From positions 744,001 through 808,000 of the forward strand of contig NZ_JAIQDI010000002.1 in the NCBI RefSeq assembly GCF_020034665.1: 64,000 nt of DNA. The letters run 5' to 3'. Positions 53,117 to 63,000 of this stretch are shown here, one piece after another. The position numbers and the translations under genes are program-made. The notes below the pieces were generated by a model. That model was not told the origin of the DNA. It did no database searches and saw only the letters and a list, made by a program, of their open reading frames with translations. This stretch comes from Niabella beijingensis. GTDB lineage: Bacteria > Bacteroidota > Bacteroidia > Chitinophagales > Chitinophagaceae. Position 1 is the stretch's first letter, and each line of letters begins with the position of its first letter.

Positions 53117-53799
53117 TTGTAGGAACTGGTATGATCGCAAAACGTTTTTCTGTTTACCGGCAACAGGATGATTTTCTGGTGTTTGCATCGGGAGTCTCCA
53201 ACTCAAAAAGCCAGCGTGAGGCGGACTATTTAAGAGAAATGGAACTATTGCAAAAAACCATTACCGATAATAAAGAAAAACATTTTGTTTACTTTAGTAC
53301 CTGCAGCATTTTTGATCCTTCGGAGCAGAACGGTCGTTACGTCCGGCATAAATTACAGGTAGAGGATTATATCAGCAAAATGACGGAACGGTATACTGTT
53401 TTCCGTGTTTCAAACGTAGTGGGCCGCTCTGATAATCCAAACACTATCGTTAACTATTACATCAATCATATACGCAGTAATACCAATTTTGATGTTTGGA
53501 TGCATGCTTTCCGTAACCTGATCGATATTGATGATGTTTTTGCACTTGTTGAGCAGATCCTGAAAGGGGGATGGCATCCGAATCAGATCATAGCTATTGC
53601 GAACAAAGAAAATTACAATGTATTAACTATTGTAAAGGAGATCGAGCGTTTTTTGCAACAGGAAGGAAATTATACCCTGGTGGAAAGAGGTACATCATTT
53701 AATATTGATGTATCTGCAATTGCACCTGTCATCGAGCAGCTTCAGATCGATTTTGGGCCGGATTATCTGCCCCGGCTGTTACAAAAATATTTTGGATGA
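53113..53799 (+). CDS. NAD(P)-dependent sugar epimerase/dehydratase-like (SDR)
   Basis: An extended short-chain dehydrogenase with the dinucleotide motif G-T-G-M-I-A near the start and the catalytic S-T-C-S plus Y-V-R-H-K (YxxxK) set at about 62-80. The protein is short (228) and lacks part of the usual first fold strand. It probably makes or modifies a nucleotide sugar for the neighbouring glycosyltransferases. The next gene overlaps by four bases. Confidence 0.8.
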   Translation: MIVGTGMIAKRFSVYRQQDDFLVFASGVSNSKSQREADYLREMELLQKTITDNKEKHFVYFSTCSIFDPSEQNGRYVRHKLQVEDYISKMTERYTVFRVSNVVGRSDNPNTIVNYYINHIRSNTNFDVWMHAFRNLIDIDDVFALVEQILKGGWHPNQIIAIANKENYNVLTIVKEIERFLQQEGNYTLVERGTSFNIDVSAIAPVIEQLQIDFGPDYLPRLLQKYFG

Positions 53800-54974
53800 G
53801 CAAGTATCAGGCAGCAGTACGAAAGAAATATATTGAGCTGGCACTCATGTTCCCGTTTGTATTGCTGGGCAGGGTAGCCGGTTATGTTTTTAAGTTGAAA
53901 ACAAAGCACCGGCATTTTTTATTTTTCCCCAGTGCCGATATCGGGGGGTCTATAAAAGTGAATGCAGAGATCACCGAATGTATTGCTAAAGAAAAACCTT
54001 TAATCATTTTTAGCAAGAAGCCTAAAAATAATAAGTTCCTGCCGATGTTTCAGCAGGAGGGGGTACGCATTCTTGACCTGCACCGCTATATTGATTATAA
54101 AGGGTATCATTTTGTAAACTTTTTTTTCAGGGGCGTGCTGGCCACCTGGATCAACAAAGCGGAGCAACCCGTTGTATTTGGAGGAGAGTCGCTTTTTTTT
54201 TATAAGATCATACCGCATGTAAAGCAGGGAACGCGGCGGATAGAGCTTTGCCATTTAAATACCTGGTTTCCCTTTTCGCTGGGTTTTATTGACGATATAG
54301 ATCAACGGATCTTCAGTACGCCTAAGATCAGGCGGGATGCAGAACGGCAATACGCCGAAAGCAATTTGCCTCAAAAATATTATGACCGGCTACTTTTTAT
54401 TGATAACAAAATTGACATACCGCTATTACAGCCGATGAATACAGCACTTCCCCTGCAGGTATTATTTGTAGGACGGGGCGCACCTCAAAAACGGGTACAC
54501 CTCATTGCGGCCATCGCAAAGGTCATGCATGAGAAAGAAGAAGCAGTCCATTTTTCGTTTGCGGGAGATGTGGAAACGATCGTTCCCCAGGACGTGAAGA
54601 CGTATAGCACTTTGTATGGACAGATCACCGATCCTGCTGCGTTGCACAAAGTATACCAGCAGGCTGATGTGCTGATCCTGACCTCGGCCTATGAAGGACT
54701 TCCATTGGTGGTTATGGATATGATGGCCAGGGGAAAGGTGGTATTATCTACAAATGTGGATGGCATTCCGGATTACATCAATGATAAAGAAAACGGATTA
54801 TTGATTACCGAAGTAACCGAGACAGGTATTGTTGCAGAAGGTGCCCGGTTATTGGAGTGGTTGAGCCGCCATCCGGAAGAAAGAAGAAGAATAGGAGAGA
54901 ATGCATATGATTATACGCGGAAACATTTTAGCAAAGAGGTATTTGATGCGGCGTATAAAAAGTTACTGTTGTAG
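53796..54974 (+). CDS. Glycosyltransferase family 4-like (GT-B)
   Basis: The C-terminal half has VLFVGRGAPQKRVHLIAAI, HKVYQQADVLILTSAYEGLPLVVMDMMARGK and STNVDGIPDYI, characteristic of GT4 donor sites with E-x7-E-like spacing. An N-terminal hydrophobic stretch (about 14-30) may attach it to the membrane. It is the fourth and last gene of the operon and converges with a GT2 gene. Confidence 0.88.
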   Translation: MSKYQAAVRKKYIELALMFPFVLLGRVAGYVFKLKTKHRHFLFFPSADIGGSIKVNAEITECIAKEKPLIIFSKKPKNNKFLPMFQQEGVRILDLHRYIDYKGYHFVNFFFRGVLATWINKAEQPVVFGGESLFFYKIIPHVKQGTRRIELCHLNTWFPFSLGFIDDIDQRIFSTPKIRRDAERQYAESNLPQKYYDRLLFIDNKIDIPLLQPMNTALPLQVLFVGRGAPQKRVHLIAAIAKVMHEKEEAVHFSFAGDVETIVPQDVKTYSTLYGQITDPAALHKVYQQADVLILTSAYEGLPLVVMDMMARGKVVLSTNVDGIPDYINDKENGLLITEVTETGIVAEGARLLEWLSRHPEERRRIGENAYDYTRKHFSKEVFDAAYKKLLL

Positions 54975-54986
54975 CGCCGGAGCCGG

Positions 54987-55910
54987 CTAACGGAAACAAT
55001 AGGAAAACGCCATAAGACACTTTGATATTGGCCCGATTTTTAATACAGATAAGGGGATTGCAAACTGGAATTTCATCAGCCGCAACATTTTTTTAGGAAT
55101 GGTTTCTATTGTTGTGTATGGTGCAAGATCGGCTATCGATCGTATCTTGAGATTTCTGAATGACCTCCAGTAATAATCATATACGAAGATATTGCTCAAT
55201 ATTCGGGCACCTAATTTTTCCAACAGGTAGAAGTTTTCTGGGATTTCTGTTCCTTTTTTGCGAAATACGCTGGCTGTGATTTGTGCTTCATGTACGCCTA
55301 TACCAATAAGGCTTTCGGCGATATATGTAAATGTTGTCGTAGACAAATAGTTGATATAAAATTCAAAATCAACCACCCATTTTACCCGCTCATCATACCA
55401 GCTGGTATTATTGTTCCGGATCAGCGTGGTGCTGGGTGGGCCGATAAAGTTCCGCTTGAAGAGGTTTAAGGGGGATTTGCGGAGTAAGATTGTTTCCAGG
55501 GATGTTACCCGGTGAGGTGTTTCAGCATACGCCGAGAAAGAGATGTAGTTGCTGAATATGAAGTCGCCCGACAGCGGTTCCTGGGTCTTTTGTGCGAAAA
55601 GGGCTAATGCATCCGGTCTTGTAAAGAAGTCGTCGTGATGCATGAGTTTAATCCATTGTCCGTTGGCCTGTCTGATTGCTTTGTTCCAGTTGGCGGGAGA
55701 CCCCAACGGTTCGGCATTTTTGAAATATGTCAGGCCTGGAATCGAGGATTTATAGGTATGGCTGAGTATTTCTACTGCATTGGAGCGGCTATCATCCGTA
55801 ATAATAACCTCGTAGTCCTTAAATGTTTGGGACACGATGCTGTCAAGCAGTCTTTTAACAAGCGCCACATTTTCGTATGATGGTATGCAAATAGAAATCA
55901 GAGGTCGCAT
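54987..55910 (-). CDS. Glycosyltransferase family 2
   Basis: ATG 55910 (MRPLISICIPSYENV) is the natural start. GT2/GT-A features are ICIPSYEN, EVIITDDS and the metal motif MHHDDF. The C-terminal part is helical. It would add a sugar to a surface polysaccharide. The base composition here is AT-richer than in flanking regions. Confidence 0.87.
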   Translation of the reverse strand: MRPLISICIPSYENVALVKRLLDSIVSQTFKDYEVIITDDSRSNAVEILSHTYKSSIPGLTYFKNAEPLGSPANWNKAIRQANGQWIKLMHHDDFFTRPDALALFAQKTQEPLSGDFIFSNYISFSAYAETPHRVTSLETILLRKSPLNLFKRNFIGPPSTTLIRNNNTSWYDERVKWVVDFEFYINYLSTTTFTYIAESLIGIGVHEAQITASVFRKKGTEIPENFYLLEKLGARILSNIFVYDYYWRSFRNLKIRSIADLAPYTTIETIPKKMLRLMKFQFAIPLSVLKIGPISKCLMAFSYCFR

Positions 55911-56022
55911 GCTTATTGTAAATGAGCAAATGTATTCTTTTTTTATCAAAAAGCTTTTGGCTTTGTATCGCCGGTGCAAATAAGAGCGGCCTCTGGATTC
56001 TTATTAATTACACCATTAAACC

Positions 56023-56030
56023 TATATTTG
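56023..56030 (+). promoter_or_regulatory. -7 element of the methyltransferase gene at 56057
   Basis: TATATTTG is a perfect TAnnTTTG element 27 bases before the start codon. No clear -33 TTTG is seen. Confidence 0.4.
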
Positions 56031-56056
56031 TAATAGATAAACCCTCTTAAAAGTTT

Positions 56057-56806
56057 ATGGAAAGTATTCAGCAAATATTTGAAAATTACTCAGGCCCTCT
56101 TTTAAATAAGTGGGATAGTTATATCGACATTTACGATTATTATTTTTCTCCCTATAGAAATAAGGAATTGGTGTTTCTTGAGATCGGCGTTGCACACGGC
56201 GGCTCTCTTCAGTTCTGGCAGCAATATTTTGGGGATAAGATTAAAATATATGGTATTGATGTAAATCCCGAATGTAAAAAATTCGAAAGTGAGAATGTGA
56301 AGATATTTATTGGTTCGCAGGAAGATCCGGTTTTTTTGGAGTCTGTAAAAAAATCCATTCCTCCTATCGACATTCTGTTAGATGATGGCGGGCATACCAT
56401 GAAGCAACAGGTTACAACTTTTAATGTACTTTTCGATCATGTAAAAAGTGATGGAATTTATATGTGCGAAGACCTGCAAACCTCTTATTATAAGAACTTC
56501 GGGGGTGGTTTAAGGCGTGCCGGCACATTTATTGAGTTTAGTAAACGACATATTGATAATCTTCATGGATGGTTTGCTAAAAAAGGACAACAGCAGGAGA
56601 TGTTCAATAAAATCACATCATCTGTTTGGGGTATTCATTATCACAATGCTGTGGTGGTCTATTTGAAAAAGACAGTTAAGGAACCTCGTAATCTTTTTAA
56701 AGGTTATGAAACAATAACTATTGGTAATTATGCGGTGTTTGGACAAAAAAAATCCATTACCGGTCAGCTAAAAAGACTGATGCTTCGTTTCAGGAAACGA
56801 TCATGA
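56057..56806 (+). CDS. Class I SAM-dependent methyltransferase (macrocin-O-methyltransferase-like)
   Basis: A Rossmann methyltransferase with SAM motif LEIGVAHGGS (41-50), IYGIDVNPEC, the metal-ligand-like DILLDDGGHTMKQQ and CEDLQTSYY. This arrangement is seen in sugar and macrolide O-methyltransferases; it is therefore a likely tailoring enzyme for a surface glycan. Monocistronic. Confidence 0.85.
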   Translation: MESIQQIFENYSGPLLNKWDSYIDIYDYYFSPYRNKELVFLEIGVAHGGSLQFWQQYFGDKIKIYGIDVNPECKKFESENVKIFIGSQEDPVFLESVKKSIPPIDILLDDGGHTMKQQVTTFNVLFDHVKSDGIYMCEDLQTSYYKNFGGGLRRAGTFIEFSKRHIDNLHGWFAKKGQQQEMFNKITSSVWGIHYHNAVVVYLKKTVKEPRNLFKGYETITIGNYAVFGQKKSITGQLKRLMLRFRKRS

Positions 56807-56916
56807 AAAAGAACAGTGTTTTAACAGGAGCGGGGGGATCTATTTAAAAGCTATATTTACAACAGTTATTTTTGGGTACACCGATCTGTATTTTACCGTC
56901 TTTTCAATACATGGTC

Positions 56917-57672
56917 TCAGCTTGTTTTTTCTGCAAGTATAAATAGATGAAATGGTTTAAATTCCTTATTAAGAACCGTTTTAAAACCGCAATATTCAAG
57001 CATTTGGGTTACCGATTCAAAGGAAAAAACGTGATGATGCATACAGCGATTAATATAATTGTTCTGGATACGGTCGATTAGTTCTTCTTTTGATTGCGCC
57101 TGATCCATTGATAGATCATGTAGCCGAATCACTTCTTCAAAGTGCGTGTCATCTCGTTCCGTTATCCTTTGCCCGAAATCCGCAAGCAGATGTTCAAAAG
57201 TTGTATAGGGGCGGTTATGATCAAACGTATATCGCTTGTCGGGCAATACCAGACATAGCCGGCCTTTCGTTTTTAACACCTCATTCCATCTTTTAACTGC
57301 CTTAATAGGATTGGCTACATGTTCCAAGCTGTGACAGGAAAGTAAAAAATCATAGGATTCATTAGGGACGGAAGATAGTTCCGCAGCTTCATCAATGTAT
57401 TGATGGGCGGCTGGTTTGTTTTGCTCATATTTATAGGTTTGGCCCTCTTTTATTTGACCCTCCCAAATCGTATTGCTGCTAAAGTTCACTCCGTCAATCC
57501 GCTTTGCATATAAGTAAACCGGAAAGAATGATTTTAATCCAAAGGAACTGCTTGGTCCGCCTATTTCTATACCAATTTGATTTTTAAAGGTTTTTGCATA
57601 GTTAATTGTTCCCCTTTTGAAGGGGTTTTTTAGATAGGAGACCTTGGTGATGAGCGATTCTGTGAAATTCAT
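56917..57672 (-). CDS. Class I SAM-dependent methyltransferase
   Basis: The SAM region is less canonical (IGIEIGGPSSSF), but SYDFLLSCHSLEHVANPIKAVKRWNEVLK and the GRLCLVLPDKRYTFD strand are typical of methyltransferase_11/23-type proteins. It lies between glycosyltransferase genes and probably modifies a sugar or lipid. It is divergent from the following GT2 gene. Confidence 0.8.
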   Translation of the reverse strand: MNFTESLITKVSYLKNPFKRGTINYAKTFKNQIGIEIGGPSSSFGLKSFFPVYLYAKRIDGVNFSSNTIWEGQIKEGQTYKYEQNKPAAHQYIDEAAELSSVPNESYDFLLSCHSLEHVANPIKAVKRWNEVLKTKGRLCLVLPDKRYTFDHNRPYTTFEHLLADFGQRITERDDTHFEEVIRLHDLSMDQAQSKEELIDRIQNNYINRCMHHHVFSFESVTQMLEYCGFKTVLNKEFKPFHLFILAEKTS

Positions 57673-57709
57673 AGCTGCAAAATAATGTCATTAAGTTGAA
57701 ATGAATTGA

Positions 57710-57717
57710 TATTTTTG
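57710..57717 (+). promoter_or_regulatory. -7 element of the GT2 gene at 57735
   Basis: TATTTTTG, a perfect TAnnTTTG box, 17 bases before the start codon in the short divergent region. Confidence 0.4.
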
Positions 57718-57734
57718 ACGAATAACAAAAGAAT

Positions 57735-58595
57735 ATGAAACTTGTTGCAGTTGTGATAACCTACTTTCCCGGAAAAGAATTTTTAAGTAATATTAGTTCT
57801 TATTTGAATTATGTAGACCGACTTTATATTGTTGATAACAGCGAACCTTCATTTTCTTTTGATTCCGAAATCGTAAAAGACTCCAGGATTACCCTTATTG
57901 CTGACGGAGTTAATAGAGGTATCGCTACAAGGCTTAACCAGGTGCTGGACATAGTAGTGAATGAGGGGTTTGAATGGCTGCTTACAATGGACCAGGATTC
58001 CTGTTTTGATGAGGATCAGTTTCAGCAATATATTTCCAATATTTTAAATTTTAAACAACGGGAAACTGTTGCCATGTTCGGGATTGAAACGGGGAAGACG
58101 CCACAGACCCCATCAACAGAATTTGAACGATCAAGATTGCTGATTACATCCGGTAGTATGATTAATTTGGGATTGGTAAAGTCTATAGGAGGATTTGATG
58201 AGCGACTGTTTATCGATGATGTGGATCATGAATATTGTTTTCGGGCCGGTAGACAAGGATTTGAATCGATCCGGTTTACAGCCATCTATCTGAATCATAA
58301 TCTGGGGACAACACACTCCGTCCGGTCATTGAAAAATATGCGTCAAACCAATAGGGCATTACATCCTCCTTTCCGGCTTTATTATATGTACCGGAATTTT
58401 TTGTACATCTCGAAAATATATAAGAAGGACTTTCCCCGGGAGGTAGCATTCCTTAAAAAAGATCTATATAACCGGCTCAAAAATAATTTTCTGTATGGAT
58501 CGCAAAAATTAAAAGTTTTGAATGCTGTTTTAAGGGCACGGAAAGATTTTTTATCGGACAGAATGGGTAAACAACCTATTACATCGTTACAATAG
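57735..58595 (+). CDS. Glycosyltransferase family 2, rhamnosyltransferase-like
   Basis: A GT-A protein with VVITYFPG at the N-terminus, LYIVDNS, LTMDQDSCF (metal-binding D-x-D region) and DDVDHEYCFRAGRQG (acceptor/base motif). The pattern is that of rhamnosyl-type GT2 enzymes. The sequence is distinctly AT-rich (some 60-base lines near 30% GC). It is the last gene of the surface-glycan patch and converges with the isomerase gene. Confidence 0.88.
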   Translation: MKLVAVVITYFPGKEFLSNISSYLNYVDRLYIVDNSEPSFSFDSEIVKDSRITLIADGVNRGIATRLNQVLDIVVNEGFEWLLTMDQDSCFDEDQFQQYISNILNFKQRETVAMFGIETGKTPQTPSTEFERSRLLITSGSMINLGLVKSIGGFDERLFIDDVDHEYCFRAGRQGFESIRFTAIYLNHNLGTTHSVRSLKNMRQTNRALHPPFRLYYMYRNFLYISKIYKKDFPREVAFLKKDLYNRLKNNFLYGSQKLKVLNAVLRARKDFLSDRMGKQPITSLQ

Positions 58596-58618
58596 AACTT
58601 ATAACCAGAGGCCCTGCT

Positions 58619-60052
58619 CTAAGTGGCCACAAGCACAACTTTAACATCCAGCAGTTTCCCCAGCTTTTCAATTTTTGATGCAATATGTCCGATACCTATG
58701 GCGCAATGGTGTGCGGGTCCGTAGGAATTCCAGCTATTGATAAAGTTTCTTGCTCCGGAAGGAAAACGATAGCGGCTGTTGGTATTACCGATCTGTAAAA
58801 TAGGGCCGGGCACTGATTCCGCTTCTGCTACCAGCAGCAGCAGCCGGCCTTCCTTTGTTTCAACCACGGACAGCAAGGTGACCGGGCCGTGTTTTACACT
58901 CATCTCAACAGAAAGCCCTTTACCTACTTTTCCGTGATAGACCACCAGCGGACGGACCTTTGTTTTACCTTCGGCGATTGCGAGGTGACCGGGACCATCA
59001 TGCCCCATTAATACCACGTCGTCTTCAAAATCCATTGCATAGTATTCAGTAAAAGATCCTCCCGCATCAAAGCTGTCCATGATCTTCATGGCCTGGGCAT
59101 TTTTGATCTCATATTCCCCTGCTACGGGAACTCCATTGGCCGTGAGCAGGGAATTGCCCAGGATGATGGAGCTCATGGTGTCTTCATTATCCATATTGCC
59201 GGTCCCTTTATAATAATAGGCCATGGATCCGAGCTTATACCGGGCCACTAACCGGTCCAGGGCTACCGATGTCCGGGCAGCACGCTGCAATTCGGTTTCA
59301 AGGCAGTCTGCCTGCACTTCAAACAGCTCCTTGAATAAAGCAACCCGTTCCGAGATCTCTTTTTCAGAAACGTCTTTCCGCAGGGCTGAAAGCTCATCCA
59401 CTTCCAGTAATTCCATATGCCCGCCAAAAGCGGCGTACTGCTGGGTAAGGTCGGTGTAGATATCCAGCATGCCGCTGTAATAATGTCCCAGGCAGCCGAG
59501 ACGGTTATTGGCCATCGTATGTGCCACTTTTGCGGCCTGTACCCATTCCCGTATCTCATTCCAGCAAGGATCTTCCTCCTGTAACCTGCCTGTTATCTGG
59601 TGAAAGGGAATACCGGTACGTTTAAATACATTGGCGATTTCCGGCACCGGGCAGGCGGAACACCAGGCCAGCCATTCGCCGGTCATCCTGGTACGGTCAT
59701 CCATCGCGTTAAACGTCGTGTAGTCGATATGCGACCCCGGAGCAAGATTTAAAATGATCACCGGCACCTTTGTCCGCTGCACGGCCGGCAACACGGTGGA
59801 TGAAAGGGCATAGGTGGTTACATAAAGAAAGATAAGATCTACTTCCTCTCTGCGGAAAAGACTGCCTGCTGCAAAGGCTTTATCAACGGTATCCACCAGC
59901 CCGGCATTGACCACCTCCCCGTGGATCGCGGCTATGCGTGTTTCAACAATACCCAGGTAACTTTCCAGTCGTTGCTGCAGCCCTTCGAACTGCTCCCAGT
60001 ATGCATCGAGGCCGATACCAAATAATCCAATTTTTAAAACAGTTGGTTGCAT
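58619..60052 (-). CDS. L-fucose/L-arabinose isomerase family protein
   Basis: A 477-residue protein with the isomerase fold. Typical elements are FLYVTTYALSSTVLPAVQR, TRMTGEWLAWC, GHDGPGHLAI with its His, and the C-terminal HHCAIGIGHIASKI. Enzymes of this family interconvert aldoses and ketoses; the exact sugar is open. Because the neighbour upstream is a probable rhamnosidase, a deoxy sugar such as L-rhamnose is a reasonable guess, not shown. It is about 37 bases downstream of the GH106 gene on the same strand. Confidence 0.8.
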   Translation of the reverse strand: MQPTVLKIGLFGIGLDAYWEQFEGLQQRLESYLGIVETRIAAIHGEVVNAGLVDTVDKAFAAGSLFRREEVDLIFLYVTTYALSSTVLPAVQRTKVPVIILNLAPGSHIDYTTFNAMDDRTRMTGEWLAWCSACPVPEIANVFKRTGIPFHQITGRLQEEDPCWNEIREWVQAAKVAHTMANNRLGCLGHYYSGMLDIYTDLTQQYAAFGGHMELLEVDELSALRKDVSEKEISERVALFKELFEVQADCLETELQRAARTSVALDRLVARYKLGSMAYYYKGTGNMDNEDTMSSIILGNSLLTANGVPVAGEYEIKNAQAMKIMDSFDAGGSFTEYYAMDFEDDVVLMGHDGPGHLAIAEGKTKVRPLVVYHGKVGKGLSVEMSVKHGPVTLLSVVETKEGRLLLLVAEAESVPGPILQIGNTNSRYRFPSGARNFINSWNSYGPAHHCAIGIGHIASKIEKLGKLLDVKVVLVAT

Positions 60053-60089
60053 GTGCTTTTAATTATAATCGGTTAAAATGAATTCCAGT

Positions 60090-63000
60090 TTAATGTGGTC
60101 CATCACGGAATAATTGAATGTCATTGAGCCCGTAATCAAACAGGATGTAGTTATTACCTGCAGGGTATTCGGTAACGCCATTCCAGCTGTCGGGCCCGGT
60201 ATATCCCGGGCGATAGGATTTATAGTGCGGCCCCATAAGGTTGCGCAAACTGCCCACTACTTTTACGCCGATGGTATTCTTCCCTTTTTTTACCAATGCG
60301 GAAATGTCGAGCAAGTAGGGCGCGGCATATATGATACCGGCATTCTTTCCGTTTACTGTAATGGCCGCCAGCGAACCTTTTAATGAATCGAGCTGCAGCG
60401 TGTAACGGCCTTTCGGTGCATCAATAAGGTATTCTTTTTTATAAACGACCGTATGCCCGTACATCGGCAATCCCTGTTGCCGCCAGCTTCCGGTGGTAAG
60501 CGCTTGTGGCGCAACAATCTTCCATCCTTTGGCCGCTGCTGCCAGATTGAAATCCCCCAGCAGGAAGAGCGGACCGATTTCTGCATAAATGCTCATGGGG
60601 TCGATAGTAAGGGACAGGGCGTTTTCGCCCGGTTTGAGATAGGGGCCGATCTGCAGAACCGAGAACGACCGGTCGAGCCACCAATCGTTGCCTGGTGTTA
60701 TCTGCTGACCGTTGATGCGGATGTCGCTCCATAAGTGCCCCTGCTCGATCGCTGCCCTGAAACTGCGGGTGGCTACATTATCGTCAACAGAAAAATGATA
60801 GGATACCGTAAAACCGGAGCCCCGGGAAAAAGTATCCCGTTGCACAAAGTCAGTTTTGAACTGCATCTGGTGATCCCAGGGATCACGGGGAAATCCATTT
60901 CCCTGGAAGGCCAGCTGGGTGGCATCTTTTACGTGGATGTCCTTTTTTTTGTTCCCGTTGATCTGCAGATCACAAAAATCGATCATCCAGGTATTTTCAG
61001 CCGGGCGCTGCACTGCTATGGCACTGCCGGTAATCTCATTGGATCTCTGCGGACTGTAATAAGTGCCTTTTATATTTTGTTCCCTGTCTGCAATAAAGAA
61101 TAACGCACTGCCGGCGGGCGGGATATCAAATGCAAAACGGGTATTCCCCTGTTGCCGGGTTTGAGGGTATTTTAAAATACTACCTGTACTCAGGTCCATG
61201 ATGAGTACCTGCTTATTGCCTTTGACCTCCACATCGCCTGCCGCGGTTTTTGCAAGGTTGGCATTGGATAAGAACAGGAGCTGCCCATCACTGATCACAC
61301 GCCGGTGATGCAGAAGACTGCCGTCCGCCGTAACGGGAGTCGTCATACGGATGCGGAAATCTGCAGACCGGAACACCTGCTCCATTGTGGCGGGATCAAG
61401 TGCTGTATAGGAAATCACTCCCTGCTTACCGGCAAGATGCCCGTCGGGTTTCATTTCCGCTCCGTCCAGGCGGTTCAGCGGGTTAAACAACACCAGCTTT
61501 CCGCCATTGGCAACAAATTGTTTCAGCAGGAGATAGGTCTGCTTATTTATATTTTCCATACCGGGAGGAACGACTACGGTCGTATAGGCCGCATTCCCGA
61601 TCCGGAACAGGTTCTTGTCAACAGAACCATGATCTTTGATGATGTTTTCAGAACCAAGGTCATATTCGGCCTGCGCTTTTTCCAGCTGGGTAATGAAGGC
61701 CTGGAACCGGTTGCCGGTCGCGAAAAAACGCTCATTGCTTTTAACGCGGCTGTGATACATCCAGGCGGTAGAGGTCGGTTCAAGTATCAGCACTGTATTT
61801 TTTTGAATGCCGCGCGAAAGTGCGTAGGAAAGTCGCGCAAAATATTCATTGAGTGGTTTGTAATAAGGCCACCAGGAATTCTGATAAGAGAAGGTTGTCG
61901 GATAATCATATTTACGGGCTCCTGCCATGCTCATCCAGGAAAGATGCTGATTCATGAAATTCACACCCAGCGCGGCCTGCCAGTCACCCAACCGTTTCAT
62001 GTCTTTAAAAGTGAGATCCCACCCGGCTCCGCCATAAGTTTCGCAAAGCGTGCGTTCCTTACCCAGCTGGTTGGCTACGCTGGAAAGCTCTTTTACAGAA
62101 CGGATATTCCCAAACTGTGCATTGGGACTGGATTCATTGAACTGGTTGAACAACATATCAATACCCGGCTGATCATGCCAGGCATACATGGCCATATTAT
62201 CAGGCCCTTCCCCCGGATCGGGCCAGCCGTGTTCCCAGTAGTGCCCAGTCCATTTTAATTTATTTTTTTGAGTAAAAGCCTGCATGGGTTTCGACCAGCG
62301 GTCGATAAATAACTGCAGCAGGGTTTCCTGGTAATTATGCCGTATCTTCTGCCAATCGCCGGTTTCTTCAAAGAGTGCCGGCAGATACGGAATAAGATCA
62401 TATCCCCATTTTTCTTTGAAAGCGGAAAAAAGATCAGGTGTCCAACGCGTGGTCATGCTGCCATGCGTGGGAATGCTGGGCTCATCCGAGAAGGTTCCGG
62501 GAACCGTTTTGCCAAAGGCATCACCAAAAGCTTTTTTATATTTTGTGAAGGTAACGTCGATAAATTTTTCGGTAACCCCTTTTACCATCAGGTCTACGAG
62601 TGGGTAATTGGGAGGCCCTACCATACCGGCCTGGTTGGAGTAGCTCTGTTTGCGGAACAGGTAATAATTTCCTTTTTTGCCGGCGGACTGCGGCGCCTGC
62701 GCCGTAATATCGGTAAACCGGTTTCCTTCTTTTTTTAAACAGATAAAATAGGAGTTCCTGTCCTGCGGAATGGTATCGGATTGAAATAACTGGAGCATTT
62801 GCCCCTGGTTGTAAGACTCCGGCATCTGGTCAGGAACAAGACCTCCTGCGAACCCCGTCGGGTAAGAATTCTCATCATAGATCCATACATGCATGTCCAG
62901 CTCGGCCGCTTTCTGAACAGCATGTTTATACAGTGACAGCCATTCGTCGCTGAGGTATTCAGTTATCAGACCGGGGCGGGGATGTATGAATACACCACCA

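Noticed and set aside
61305..62258. 317-codon open frame on the plus strand inside GH106
   Set aside because: It lies antisense to a well-supported large enzyme and shows no recognisable domain, signal or promoter; long open frames on the opposite strand are common here.
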